A stretch of 35,961 nucleotides of DNA from an uncultured Thermosynechococcus sp. (lineage in GTDB: Bacteria; Cyanobacteriota; Cyanobacteriia; Thermosynechococcales; Thermosynechococcaceae), in the NCBI RefSeq assembly GCF_938074695.1, contig NZ_CALJEM010000059.1:1-35961 (forward strand), written 5' to 3'. The notes under the pieces are model-generated. The model did no database searches. It had not been told where the DNA came from and was given only the letters and a program-made list of their open reading frames with translations. Below are positions 17,049 through 25,063 of the stretch, piece by piece. The position numbers and the translations under genes were made by a program. Positions within the stretch are counted from its first letter, which is position 1. Every line of letters begins with the position of its first letter.

Positions 17049-17498
17049 CTAGACCCGTTCAAGGGTTGCCTCCAGTAACTGTTTGAGTCTATGGCTGTTG
17101 TAAATACCGCTGAGGAGGGCGTAGTGATTAGCACTTAGTTGCCAGTAGTGCTCAAAGCCGGTACAGCGGCTGGCATCCCCCAGCAGGATGAATTGTTGCA
17201 CAATGGCATGGGGGGTAATCCACCCTTCCCCCTCCAGCCGGCCAAGGAGACTGTGGTGGAGCACATAGGTAAACATTTGCTCCCCTAGTTCCAACTTCCC
17301 CCGCGACTGCAAAATTAATTCTGGCTTCCCCTGGTCGGGAAACGTAATCTTGGCGGCCATTGAAAACCAGTCCTCTTGAGTGTAGGAGACAAGGATTTTT
17401 CCTGTCACCGGAATTGGCTCCTGATTGGCCTCTAACCATGTCCCCCTCAGTAGCCACCGTCCCCCATCCACGAGAAATGTGTGATTCACGTTCTGCAT
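17049..17498 (-). CDS. Conserved protein of unknown function upstream of menC
   Basis: I do not recognise this 149-residue soluble protein. It begins FLVDGGRWLLRGTWLEANQEPIPV and continues with strand-rich sequence, as in a beta-barrel or lipocalin-like fold, and ends with a helix (SHRLKQLLEATLERV). No signal peptide, membrane helix or metal motif is visible. It ends 12 nt before menC, whose Shine-Dalgarno overlaps its stop region, so they are co-transcribed. A link to quinone synthesis is possible, but only context supports it. The start ATG has GGGG one base upstream, too close for a normal ribosome site. It diverges from recJ across a 143-nt gap. Confidence 0.75.
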   Translation of the reverse strand: MQNVNHTFLVDGGRWLLRGTWLEANQEPIPVTGKILVSYTQEDWFSMAAKITFPDQGKPELILQSRGKLELGEQMFTYVLHHSLLGRLEGEGWITPHAIVQQFILLGDASRCTGFEHYWQLSANHYALLSGIYNSHRLKQLLEATLERV

Positions 17499-17641
17499 AC
17501 CCCAATGGCTGTCCTGATTGTATCTTTCCCCGATTTGCAGAGGAAGAAAGCAGCAGGAATTGTTACCGACGTCCGCAGCCGTCGCGGGCGATCGCTATGA
17601 TCAAAGAATGTCTTGGTTGCCTTTATCTCGGAATTGAGTAA

Positions 17642-19894
17642 ATGCAGCGTCCTTGGCAGCTCTATCCTTCTGACCCTGCCCCTTTGGACTTCATCGAGGC
17701 AGTAAAGAGACGCCACCCCCCTGCGGGGGCCATCACCGCTCAGCTACTTTGGCAGCGGGGCTATCGTGATCTTGATCAACAAGTGCGAGTTTTTTTAGAT
17801 TGGCGCTGCTACCGGTCAGCCTCCCCCCTAGAGTTTCCAGAAATGGCACTTGCCCTAGAGCGCTTGCAACAGGCCTTCGATCAACAGGAAAAGGTTGCCA
17901 TCTGGGGAGACTTTGATACCGATGGGGTCACGGCTACCGCCGTCCTCTGGGAAGGGTTAAAACCCCTTTTGGGGGCGCAACTCGTGGACTTTTATATTCC
18001 CAATCGCCAGCAAGACTCCCACGGTCTTTCCTTCCATGGCTTGGAAACCCTTCACCAAAAAGGGGTCTCCCTGATCATTACCTGTGATACAGGCTGTACG
18101 AACAGGGCTGAAATTGCCTTTGCCCGTACCCTCGGCATAGAGGTCATTGTGACCGATCACCACACCCTTGAACCGACGCCCTTGGGGGCAGCGGCGCTCC
18201 TCAATCCTCGGCAGTTGCCTTGGGAGCATCCCCTACGTCATTTATCTGGGGTTGGCGTCGCCTACAAGTTTTTGGAAGCTGCCTATGCCAGATGGCCAGA
18301 GAAAACCCAAGGGTATGCCCTAGAGACTCTCCTAGATCTGGTGGCCATTGGCCTGATTGCCGATTTAGTTGAACTGAGGGGAGAGTGCCGCTATTTGGCT
18401 CAGCGCGGCTTAGAGCAACTGGAAAAGAGTCAGACCCTGCGCCCCGGCATTGCGGCACTTTTGCAACCTGCTGTCAGAAATACGGTGCGGCAGCGGGAGA
18501 TTAGTTTTAGCCTTGCCCCCCGCCTCAACGCCGTCAGTCGTATCGAGGGGAATGTGCGACCTCTCGTTACCCTCTTGACTACCAAGGACAAGTGGGAAGC
18601 CCAACGCTTGGCACAGCGGATTGAACAAGTGAATAAAGAGCGGCGGCGACGCCAAAAGGAAATTGCCAAAATTGCCCATGCCAAAGTGGCGCAGTTAGAT
18701 CTCTCCACATCGCGGGTGATTCTGCTCACGGATGACGGGTGGCCGCTAAGTCTCTTGGGGTTAGTCGCCAGTGAGCTTGTCAAAACCTATGGCCGACCCG
18801 CTATTCTGCTTCAAACCAATCCAGAAACGGGCATGGCGGCGGGTTCGGCGCGCTCTGATGGATTTTTGGATCTCTATGAGGCACTGCATAGCCAGCGGCA
18901 TTTATTTGAAGCCTTTGGCGGACACCCCTATGCGGCGGGTCTTAAGTTGAAAATAGAGCACATTCCCCTGTTGGCAGCGGCCCTTAACCAATTTTTGGCC
19001 CAACAGGAGGGCACGGCCAGCGCCACGCCAAAACCGTTGAGAATTGACTTACAAGTGACCTTGGATCAACTCAATGGGGAGTTACTCCGGGAACTGGAAG
19101 TGCTTGCCCCCTTTGACTCCACCCACCACCCGCCCCCGCAATTGCTGGTGCGCAATGTGGAACCGACTCAACTCACCAATAACTCCCTCACGGGTAGCCA
19201 GACCTCAAGAACCTACGTCTCTATGTGGCTCCGCGATCCCCAGGGACAGCACACCTTTCCTGCCAAGTGGTGGGATCATGAGGTGGGGGATTGCCCAAAG
19301 GGATGCTGTGATTTGGTAATTGAGCTAGAGCAGTGGCAGGATTCTCTCTCCGCAGTCATTAAAGACCTGCGACCCAGTGCCACCAATGTAATCCAACCTG
19401 CCTCTTTTCAGTTCCTTGTGGACTATCGCGATCGCCCCCCTGCGGCAAGCGTCAAGGGCCTGCGCGTCGAAACCTGCCCCAAGTCGCGGCAAAGCTGGCG
19501 CCAATGGATTCAGCGCGCCAGAAGGGAACAACAACCATTAATTTTGGCCTACTCTCTTCCCCCAGAACAGGATGCCCTAAAGGTGTGGCAGGAATTCTTA
19601 AGGCAGTGCCACCAAGCCAGTCAACAGGGAAAGCGTTTGCAGCGAGCGAAGCTCCAAAAAGACCTTGGCATTGAAGCAGCCACTTTGAACTATGCCCTTA
19701 GGGTGCTGGAGACACTAGGGGTTAAGGTTCTCTATACCGCAGAGGAAGTCTGGTGTAAGTGGCCACCACAGGTGAACTCCTCTGCCGATACAGCGATTGC
19801 CCTCGAAGCTTTCACAGCAGCGATCGCCGAGGAGAATTTCCGCCGTCGCTATTTTGCTACCGCCCCGCTGCAAGCTCTTCAGGAAGCACACTAA
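17642..19894 (+). CDS. recJ: Single-stranded-DNA-specific exonuclease RecJ
   Basis: RecJ degrades single-stranded DNA 5' to 3' in recombination and repair. The DHH phosphoesterase motifs are present: GDFDTDG at 89-95, TCDTG at 147-151 and TDHH at 171-174, with SGVGVAYK and the DHHA1-type segment (GGHPYAAGLKL) further on. At 750 residues it is well above the usual 550-580. The extra C-terminal part (about 570-750) contains a region resembling a winged helix (KRLQRAKLQKDLGIEAATLNYALRVLETLGV), as in long cyanobacterial RecJ proteins. An in-frame TAA stands directly before the ATG, so the start is fixed at or after 17642, though only a weak GGAA precedes it. Confidence 0.93.
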   Translation: MQRPWQLYPSDPAPLDFIEAVKRRHPPAGAITAQLLWQRGYRDLDQQVRVFLDWRCYRSASPLEFPEMALALERLQQAFDQQEKVAIWGDFDTDGVTATAVLWEGLKPLLGAQLVDFYIPNRQQDSHGLSFHGLETLHQKGVSLIITCDTGCTNRAEIAFARTLGIEVIVTDHHTLEPTPLGAAALLNPRQLPWEHPLRHLSGVGVAYKFLEAAYARWPEKTQGYALETLLDLVAIGLIADLVELRGECRYLAQRGLEQLEKSQTLRPGIAALLQPAVRNTVRQREISFSLAPRLNAVSRIEGNVRPLVTLLTTKDKWEAQRLAQRIEQVNKERRRRQKEIAKIAHAKVAQLDLSTSRVILLTDDGWPLSLLGLVASELVKTYGRPAILLQTNPETGMAAGSARSDGFLDLYEALHSQRHLFEAFGGHPYAAGLKLKIEHIPLLAAALNQFLAQQEGTASATPKPLRIDLQVTLDQLNGELLRELEVLAPFDSTHHPPPQLLVRNVEPTQLTNNSLTGSQTSRTYVSMWLRDPQGQHTFPAKWWDHEVGDCPKGCCDLVIELEQWQDSLSAVIKDLRPSATNVIQPASFQFLVDYRDRPPAASVKGLRVETCPKSRQSWRQWIQRARREQQPLILAYSLPPEQDALKVWQEFLRQCHQASQQGKRLQRAKLQKDLGIEAATLNYALRVLETLGVKVLYTAEEVWCKWPPQVNSSADTAIALEAFTAAIAEENFRRRYFATAPLQALQEAH

Positions 19895-20172
19895 CTTCAA
19901 ATATATAGGCTACACCTCTTTTTAACAGGGAACCTAAGGAACACACACGAGCCGACGCAGGAACACACTGACAATCAACACCAACCACAGAAGAGGAGCG
20001 ATCGCTCCGCCTAGCACCTCAATCTGTAACCCACAACTTGCTTTGGTGCACCCCTGCAGCTGTATTGTTATCCTGCCACGGGTAATAACGGCTGCCTACC
20101 GTGTTTTCACTTAACTTTGGCCACCCTTACACCCCAGCAATTGGCGCTTAGATTCCGTAAAATTACGGATGC
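19895..20172. other. Convergent intergenic region between recJ and yebC
   Basis: This 278-nt gap has no convincing gene or classical terminator. It has a perfect 16-bp palindrome TCCGTAA-AA-TTACGGA at 20154-20169, 3 nt after the yebC stop, without a T run. It also has a HIP1-centred palindrome GGAGCGATCGCTCC near 19995-20008. A minus-strand frame of 27-29 codons (20023-19934) would encode one hydrophobic helix, but it has only GTG or ATT starts and no Shine-Dalgarno, so I leave it uncalled. Confidence 0.4.
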
Positions 20173-20925
20173 CTAAACGTACATGGCTTCCATAAGGGCA
20201 TCACTCATGGCTACATTGGTCGCCACACTTTGAATATCGTCCAGGTTTTCAAGGGTATCCATTAACTTAAGAACGCGCCGTGCTGTGTCTTCGTCGGTGA
20301 TTTCTACGGTGTTCAGGGAGACCCAGCGGCTTTCGGTCTCAATGACGGTGTAACCCTGTTCTTTGAGCGTTTCGCTAACCTTTTCAAGGGCAGGCACAGG
20401 ACAGCGCACCTCGGCCACTTCCTCTAAAATCTCGTAGGTTTCGACATCAGCCGCCAGTAGGGCTTCGAGGAAGGCCTCCTCATCCGTCGGCGCAGCCACA
20501 GTGACAATGCCCCATTCTTCAAACATCCAGCTCACACAGCCCGTTTCCCCCAAGTTGCCACCATGTTTGTTAAAGGCGGCCCGCAGATCTGCGGCGGTGC
20601 GGTTGCGATTGTCCGTGAGAGCCTCAATTAAGAAGGCAACCCCACCGGGGCCATAGCCTTCGTAGCGAATCTCTTCAAGGGGTCCCTCGCTATCGAGGGT
20701 ACCGGTGCCCTTGGCGATCGCTCGCTCGATATTTTCGCTGGGAATTCCTGCGGCTTTAGCCTTCTCAATGGCACTGCGCAGTTGAAAGTTACCTGCTGGA
20801 TCGCCTCCCCCATGACGGGCAGCAATAATGATTGCCCTCGATAGCCGTGCAAAGATCTTCCCCTTTTGGGCATCTACCCGCGCTTTTTGCCGTTTAATAT
20901 TTGCCCACTTACTGTGACCTGCCAT
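20173..20925 (-). CDS. yebC: YebC/PmpR-family regulator or translation factor
   Basis: The 250-residue protein starts with the invariant MAGHSKWANIKRQKARVDAQ and has the typical IEKAKAAGIPSENIERAIAKG and YEGYGPGGVAFLIEALTDN stretches. Members were long annotated as DNA-binding regulators; recent work on relatives ties them to relief of ribosome stalling at proline runs. The frame extends to 20970, but the family start is the ATG at 20925, so the extra 15 hydrophobic residues are not included. No Shine-Dalgarno is seen. It follows psbK on the same strand by 84 nt, with a hairpin between, and converges with recJ. Confidence 0.93.
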   Translation of the reverse strand: MAGHSKWANIKRQKARVDAQKGKIFARLSRAIIIAARHGGGDPAGNFQLRSAIEKAKAAGIPSENIERAIAKGTGTLDSEGPLEEIRYEGYGPGGVAFLIEALTDNRNRTAADLRAAFNKHGGNLGETGCVSWMFEEWGIVTVAAPTDEEAFLEALLAADVETYEILEEVAEVRCPVPALEKVSETLKEQGYTVIETESRWVSLNTVEITDEDTARRVLKLMDTLENLDDIQSVATNVAMSDALMEAMYV

Positions 20926-20951
20926 AGAGGAAAAGCATCCAAAAACCACGA

Positions 20952-20974
20952 AGAACCCCGCTGAAACCAACGGG
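20952..20974 (-). terminator. Hairpin between psbK and yebC
   Basis: CCCCG (20974-20970) and CGGGG (20959-20955) on the minus strand can form a GC-rich stem with a 10-nt loop. The following bases are only partly T-rich, so it may weaken rather than stop transcription from psbK into yebC. Confidence 0.35.
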
Positions 20975-21009
20975 GCATGTCAATGGCGGAATTTGAACCA
21001 GAACGGTTT

Positions 21010-21150
21010 TTAACGAAAACCAACAGCTGCTTGCCAAACAAAGGCCAAAGCCAAAAAGAGGACGGGAATGACCGGCAGCACATCCACAAGGGGATCAAAA
21101 ATGGCGTAGGCTTCTGGCAGTTTCGCAATCAAAACCAAAGCATCAATCAT
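21010..21150 (-). CDS. psbK: Photosystem II reaction centre protein K
   Basis: This short gene encodes a 46-residue precursor of PsbK, a single-helix subunit at the edge of the photosystem II core beside CP43 and PsbZ in the thylakoid. The sequence starts [15 protein letters not shown] and ends [13 protein letters not shown]. The first nine residues are removed, so the mature protein should begin at Lys10 (KLPEAY) and have 37 residues. The membrane helix spans about 22-42. From memory it differs from T. elongatus PsbK only by Ile8 in the part that is cut off. It diverges from tadA. No clear Shine-Dalgarno precedes the ATG. Confidence 0.95.
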   Translation of the reverse strand: MIDALVLIAKLPEAYAIFDPLVDVLPVIPVLFLALAFVWQAAVGFR

Positions 21151-21194
21151 GGTGTTTTCCCAAAGAATTTAGCGATCGCAAGAGTGCTGAAAAA

Positions 21195-21203
21195 ATAGTA
21201 CCA
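21195..21203 (-). promoter_or_regulatory. psbK: Possible extended -10 element of psbK
   Basis: On the minus strand TGG-TACTAT fits the extended -10 form, 44 nt before the psbK start. There is no clear -35. The same bases could overlap the divergent tadA promoter. Confidence 0.35.
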
Positions 21204-21228
21204 TAGCCGCTGCGGCAACAGGAGTGCG

Positions 21229-21723
21229 ATGCTGGACATTCTCCCCTTATCGGAAACAGAAATCCATGACTTTTGGATGCAGCAGGCGATCGCCCTTGCA
21301 GCGCAGGCAGGAGCTGCCGACGAAGTGCCCGTGGGGGCGGTGATTGTCAGTGCTGAAAATGAACTCATTGCCACCGGCGAAAACCGCCGTCAGCGGGATC
21401 ATGACCCCACTGCCCATGCGGAAATCATTGCTTTGCGGCGGGCGGGGCAGCGCTTGGGGACTTGGTATTTAACCGGCTGTCGCCTCTATGTTACGCTGGA
21501 GCCTTGCCCAATGTGTGCGGGGGCAATTATTCAAGCCCGCATCCATACCCTTATCTATGGAACGGCTGACCCGAAAGCAGGGGCGATTGACTCGGTACTG
21601 CAACTGCCGCAGAGTCCGGCGGCGTTCCACCGACTCCAGGTCATCAGCGGCGTTCAGGCGGCTGCCTGTCGGCAACAGTTGCACACATGGTTTCGCCAGC
21701 ATCGTCAGAAAGAACGGCAATAA
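21229..21723 (+). CDS. tadA: tRNA-specific adenosine deaminase
   Basis: TadA converts A34 of tRNA-Arg(ACG) to inosine so that one tRNA reads three arginine codons. The zinc deaminase motifs are HAE at 63-65 and PCPMCAGA at 92-99 (Cys93 and Cys96), with the catalytic Glu65. At 164 residues the length is normal. The start ATG has AGGAG 4 nt upstream. Its substrate tRNA-Arg(ACG) is encoded at 3145. The last 80 nt of the gene overlap the end of folK on the other strand. Confidence 0.95.
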   Translation: MLDILPLSETEIHDFWMQQAIALAAQAGAADEVPVGAVIVSAENELIATGENRRQRDHDPTAHAEIIALRRAGQRLGTWYLTGCRLYVTLEPCPMCAGAIIQARIHTLIYGTADPKAGAIDSVLQLPQSPAAFHRLQVISGVQAAACRQQLHTWFRQHRQKERQ

Positions 21724-22231
21724 TCCCCACATCCCCCACTTGCTGCCGCAGAGTCTGGATGGTTTCACCTAAAACTGGATGTCGCCAGTGGGGGGCGATC
21801 GCCGCTAAGGGGGCAAGGACAAAGGGGCGTTCTGCCAGGCGGGGATGGGGCAGGGTGAGTTCGGCGGTGGTGATCACGCGATCGCCGTAGAGCAGCAGAT
21901 CAAGATCAAGGGTACGGGCACCCCAATGCTCTTGGCGTTGGCGGCCAAACTGCACCTCAATCCTCTGCAGGGTTTTCAAAAGTGCCCAAGGGGACAGTTG
22001 TACTCGGGCAATGAGGCAACCATTCCAGTAGTTCGGCTGGGGCGGCCCTACAGGGACTGTGTAATACCACGGCGAGTAGGCTAGGACATCAATCCCCGCC
22101 GTTTGGGCAAGCATTTGGACGGCCGAGCGCAGTTGCCGCAATGGCTCACCCAGGTTGCTTCCGAGGGCGATCGCAGCGAGGGGGGGGTCAGACGGGGATA
22201 TACTTAAACTTAAGTCAGTGCATTCTGCCAT
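21644..22231 (-). CDS. folK: 2-amino-4-hydroxy-6-hydroxymethyldihydropteridine pyrophosphokinase
   Basis: FolK transfers pyrophosphate from ATP to the pterin precursor of folate. The 195-residue protein has IALGSNLGEP at 21-30 and the signature GARTLDLDLLLYG at 104-116, followed by LPHPRLAERPFVLAPLAAIAP at 127-147. The body ends near residue 165; the last 25-30 residues are an extension encoded within the 80-nt overlap with tadA. The first 18 residues also go beyond the usual start. No Shine-Dalgarno is near the ATG. It diverges from btpA. Another folate gene, folC, lies far away at 34631. Confidence 0.93.
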   Translation of the reverse strand: MAECTDLSLSISPSDPPLAAIALGSNLGEPLRQLRSAVQMLAQTAGIDVLAYSPWYYTVPVGPPQPNYWNGCLIARVQLSPWALLKTLQRIEVQFGRQRQEHWGARTLDLDLLLYGDRVITTAELTLPHPRLAERPFVLAPLAAIAPHWRHPVLGETIQTLRQQVGDVGIIAVLSDDAGETMCATVADRQPPERR

Positions 22232-22300
22232 TGCGCTTGTGTAGAGTGCCTTTCACTCCTTCTGTTATACCTGCACTGTTCACCTATCGCCGAAATCGCT

Positions 22301-23191
22301 GTGGATCTCCGAACGCTCTTTCACACTGCAACCCCAGTCATTGGTGTTGTCCACCTCCTTCCCTTGCCCACCTCCGCCCGTTGGGGAGGGAGCCTCAAGG
22401 CGGTTATTGACCGCGCAGAACAGGAAGCCACAGCCCTTGCTTCAGGGGGAGCCAATGCCATCATTGTTGAGAATTTCTTTGACGCCCCCTTCACTAAAGA
22501 TCGGGTGGATGCAGCCGTTGTCAGTGCTATGACCTTGGTGGTGCAGCGGTTAAAGAATCTGGTGGCCTTGCCCATTGGCCTGAATGTGCTGCGCAATGAT
22601 GCTTTCAGTGGTCTGGCGATCGCGGCCTGTACCGGGGCACAATTTATCCGTGTCAATGTGCTCACCGGGGTAATGGCCACGGATCAGGGCATCATTGAAG
22701 GTCAAGCCCACCAACTGCTGCGCTACCGCCGCGAACTGGGGCAAGACATCAAAATTTTTGCCGATGTGATGGTGAAGCATGCCCAGCCCCTCCACAGTCC
22801 GAACCTCGCCGCTGCGGTGCGGGACACCTTTGAGCGGGGACTTGCTGATGGGGTGATTCTCTCCGGTTGGGCAACGGGACACCCGCCCGCCGAGGAAGAT
22901 CTATCGGTCGCTGCCAGTGCAGCCAAGGGACAGCCCCTCTTTATCGGCAGTGGTGCCTCTTGGGACAATGTTGAGCAGTTAGTGCCCTACGTCAACGGCG
23001 TCATTGTTGCTAGTTCCCTGAAGCGCAACGGTCAAATTGAACAACCCATTGACCCCATTCGTGTTAGCCGTTTTGTCGAGGCATGGCAGCGGGCACACCA
23101 AAAGGTTCAGGAACTCAATCGCGCCAATAGTAACTGTCGGGGGTCTGTGAGCGAACCCCTGCCAGCGATGTTTGTGCATGGGCAAAAGTAA
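22301..23191 (+). CDS. btpA: Photosystem I biogenesis protein BtpA
   Basis: BtpA is a thylakoid-associated protein needed for stable photosystem I reaction-centre proteins, especially at low temperature in Synechocystis. The 296 residues form a TIM-barrel-like protein of the BtpA/SgcQ family: VIGVVHLLPLPTSARWGG at 13-30, GANAIIVENFFDAPF, QFIRVNVLTG and IFADVMVKHAQPL follow in order. No membrane helix is visible, so binding to the membrane must be peripheral. The start is GTG, without a Shine-Dalgarno. The stop is directly followed, with no base between, by the stop of hisG on the other strand. Confidence 0.92.
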   Translation: MDLRTLFHTATPVIGVVHLLPLPTSARWGGSLKAVIDRAEQEATALASGGANAIIVENFFDAPFTKDRVDAAVVSAMTLVVQRLKNLVALPIGLNVLRNDAFSGLAIAACTGAQFIRVNVLTGVMATDQGIIEGQAHQLLRYRRELGQDIKIFADVMVKHAQPLHSPNLAAAVRDTFERGLADGVILSGWATGHPPAEEDLSVAASAAKGQPLFIGSGASWDNVEQLVPYVNGVIVASSLKRNGQIEQPIDPIRVSRFVEAWQRAHQKVQELNRANSNCRGSVSEPLPAMFVHGQK

Positions 23192-23827
23192 TCAGGCGAT
23201 CGCCCCTGTTAACTGCGGAACGTAGTTTCCAAGACCATTGAGGTTAAGGCGATAGCTGCGGGGGTGGGCAATTAAGTAGGCTGTGCTGGTGAAGATTTGC
23301 TCTAACTCCACAAGGCCGTTTTCCTTGAGGGTGCGCCCCGTTGACACCAAATCCACAATCGCCTCTGCCATACCCGTAATTGGCCCCAGTTCTACCGAAC
23401 CATAGAGAGGCACGATATCCACAGGCAAATCTAGCTGCTGGAAAAAGGCATCGGCGCAGCGGACAAACTTTGAGGCCACGCGGCAATGGGGGGGCAAATC
23501 GCGGGCACTGCGGTAGGGGCTAGAGGCTTTGACGGCCACCGACAGCCGACATTGACCAAAACCCAGATCCGCCAGTTTGGCGACGTGGGGATTTTTTTCC
23601 CGCAACACATCATAGCCGACAATCCCCAACTGCGCTTGGCCATACTGCACATAGACGGGAACATCTTGGGCACGGACTAAAAGGGCGCGGGCACGACCAT
23701 CCTGAGAAAGCACTTGGAGTTGGCGATTCCCTGGCTCTAGGAGTGCCTCAAAGTTCAAGCCCACCTGTTGGAAGTAAGCAATACTGTCCTTAAGCAGGGC
23801 GCCTTTGGGTAGGGCAATCGTTAACAT
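23192..23827 (-). CDS. hisG: ATP phosphoribosyltransferase, short form
   Basis: HisG makes phosphoribosyl-ATP from ATP and PRPP, the first step of histidine synthesis. At 211 residues it is the short form, which lacks the C-terminal regulatory domain and works only with HisZ. Motifs are GIVGYDVL at 68-75, GSVELGP at 143-149 and the PRPP-binding DLVSTGRTL at 159-167. The required partner hisZ is directly upstream, with 3 nt between. The gene ends exactly where btpA ends on the opposite strand. Confidence 0.96.
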   Translation of the reverse strand: MLTIALPKGALLKDSIAYFQQVGLNFEALLEPGNRQLQVLSQDGRARALLVRAQDVPVYVQYGQAQLGIVGYDVLREKNPHVAKLADLGFGQCRLSVAVKASSPYRSARDLPPHCRVASKFVRCADAFFQQLDLPVDIVPLYGSVELGPITGMAEAIVDLVSTGRTLKENGLVELEQIFTSTAYLIAHPRSYRLNLNGLGNYVPQLTGAIA

Positions 23828-23830
23828 GGC

Positions 23831-25057
23831 CTAGACACTCTGAATCTGCAAATGGGTTGCCCCATCACCGAGGGCTTCAATCTGCGGTGGCGCATCCGTC
23901 TCAATCCAAGCAATATAGGGAATCTGGCGATCGCGGGCATAGGCGCGGATTTGCTCGGGGGTCAGATCAAGGAGTGACAACTCCACGCGGGTAGAACCAT
24001 CTAGGCGCAGCGTTTGAGCATGGTGTAGGGCGGCGGCGAGGGCGTTGGGTGTGCGGGGAACCACAAGCCATTGACTGCGGGGGGCTAATAGGGCAGCTGA
24101 GGGAATAGCGATCGCCTGAAGAAGCGCCTCCACATTAAAGACAAAACCAATCCCCGGCACAGAGACACCGTCGGGATGGTAAATACTGAGCAGTTGATCA
24201 TAGCGTCCCCCTTGAGCCACCAACCGCAGTTCCGTTTCCGTGGGAATCAAGACCTCAAAGATAATTCCCGTGTAGTAATCAAAGGACTGCACAAGGCTGA
24301 GATCAAGAGTAATAGAGAAGGATTTGGCCACCAAGCCCAGCAACTGTTGAAGTTCTGCAAAGCGATCGGCGACCCCTGCCACCTCAGACCACCGTGCCAA
24401 GCGCTCCCCCACTTCCTGCGGGGTACCCCGCAGATCAAACAGGGCAAGGGCGCGATCGCCCCAAGGGGGGCTTAGAGCCTGCAAACTCACGCGGTCTAAA
24501 TTGGCCAAGCATTGGCGTACAATTTTTTGCAATTCCGCCGGAAAGGTACCGAGCAACTGTTGCGTTAGGTGGGCATCCCCCACCAACAGATAGGCCTCCT
24601 CAACCGCTAAGGCCCCAAGGCACTCCTGCACCAGCCAGAGAATTTCGGCATCCGCCGCTAAACCTGTTGCCCCTATTAGCTCCACCCCTGCTTGGAAAAA
24701 TTCCTGCTGGTTGCCCAAGTGTGTAGCCGTCGTTCGCCGAAAGACATTGGCTTTGTAATAGAGCCTTTGGGGCAGTTGCCTTCCTGCCATACGAGTCACG
24801 GCGGCGCGAGCGATCGAAGCCGTTAATTCGGGCCGCAATCCCAAGGGTTCACCACTGCTCCCCTGTACTTGAATGACCGTTTCTGGATGGACAGTACCCC
24901 CCGCCGTCAGGGTTGCTAGGGTCTCGATTGTGGGTGTGATAATTTCTTGGTAGCCCCAGCTTTGAAAGACGCGCTCTAGGCGTTGCTCTAGCCACCGTTG
25001 CCGTGCCACATCCAGGGGTAAAATATCGCGGGCACCACAGGCGGGTTGATACACCAT
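23831..25057 (-). CDS. hisZ: ATP phosphoribosyltransferase regulatory subunit HisZ
   Basis: HisZ is a paralogue of histidyl-tRNA synthetase without aminoacylation activity that forms a complex with short HisG and gives it histidine feedback control. The 408-residue protein has the class II synthetase pattern: GARDILPLDVARQRWLEQRL at 8-27, ITPTIETL, LRPELTASIARA and RRTTATHLGNQQEFFQAGVELIG. It lacks a full anticodon-binding domain. Its position 3 nt before hisG supports HisZ over HisS. It follows the J-domain/TPR gene by 6 nt, so the three genes form one operon. Confidence 0.93.
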   Translation of the reverse strand: MVYQPACGARDILPLDVARQRWLEQRLERVFQSWGYQEIITPTIETLATLTAGGTVHPETVIQVQGSSGEPLGLRPELTASIARAAVTRMAGRQLPQRLYYKANVFRRTTATHLGNQQEFFQAGVELIGATGLAADAEILWLVQECLGALAVEEAYLLVGDAHLTQQLLGTFPAELQKIVRQCLANLDRVSLQALSPPWGDRALALFDLRGTPQEVGERLARWSEVAGVADRFAELQQLLGLVAKSFSITLDLSLVQSFDYYTGIIFEVLIPTETELRLVAQGGRYDQLLSIYHPDGVSVPGIGFVFNVEALLQAIAIPSAALLAPRSQWLVVPRTPNALAAALHHAQTLRLDGSTRVELSLLDLTPEQIRAYARDRQIPYIAWIETDAPPQIEALGDGATHLQIQSV

Positions 25058-25063
25058 AGTGAG

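Noticed and set aside
20926-20970. Fifteen extra hydrophobic residues at the start of yebC, read as a signal peptide
   Set aside because: The family starts at MAGHSKW, which is encoded from 20925.
20975-21005. A T-arm-like string (GGTTCAAATTCC on the minus strand) just after psbK
   Set aside because: No acceptor, D or anticodon stem can be built around it, so it is not a tRNA.
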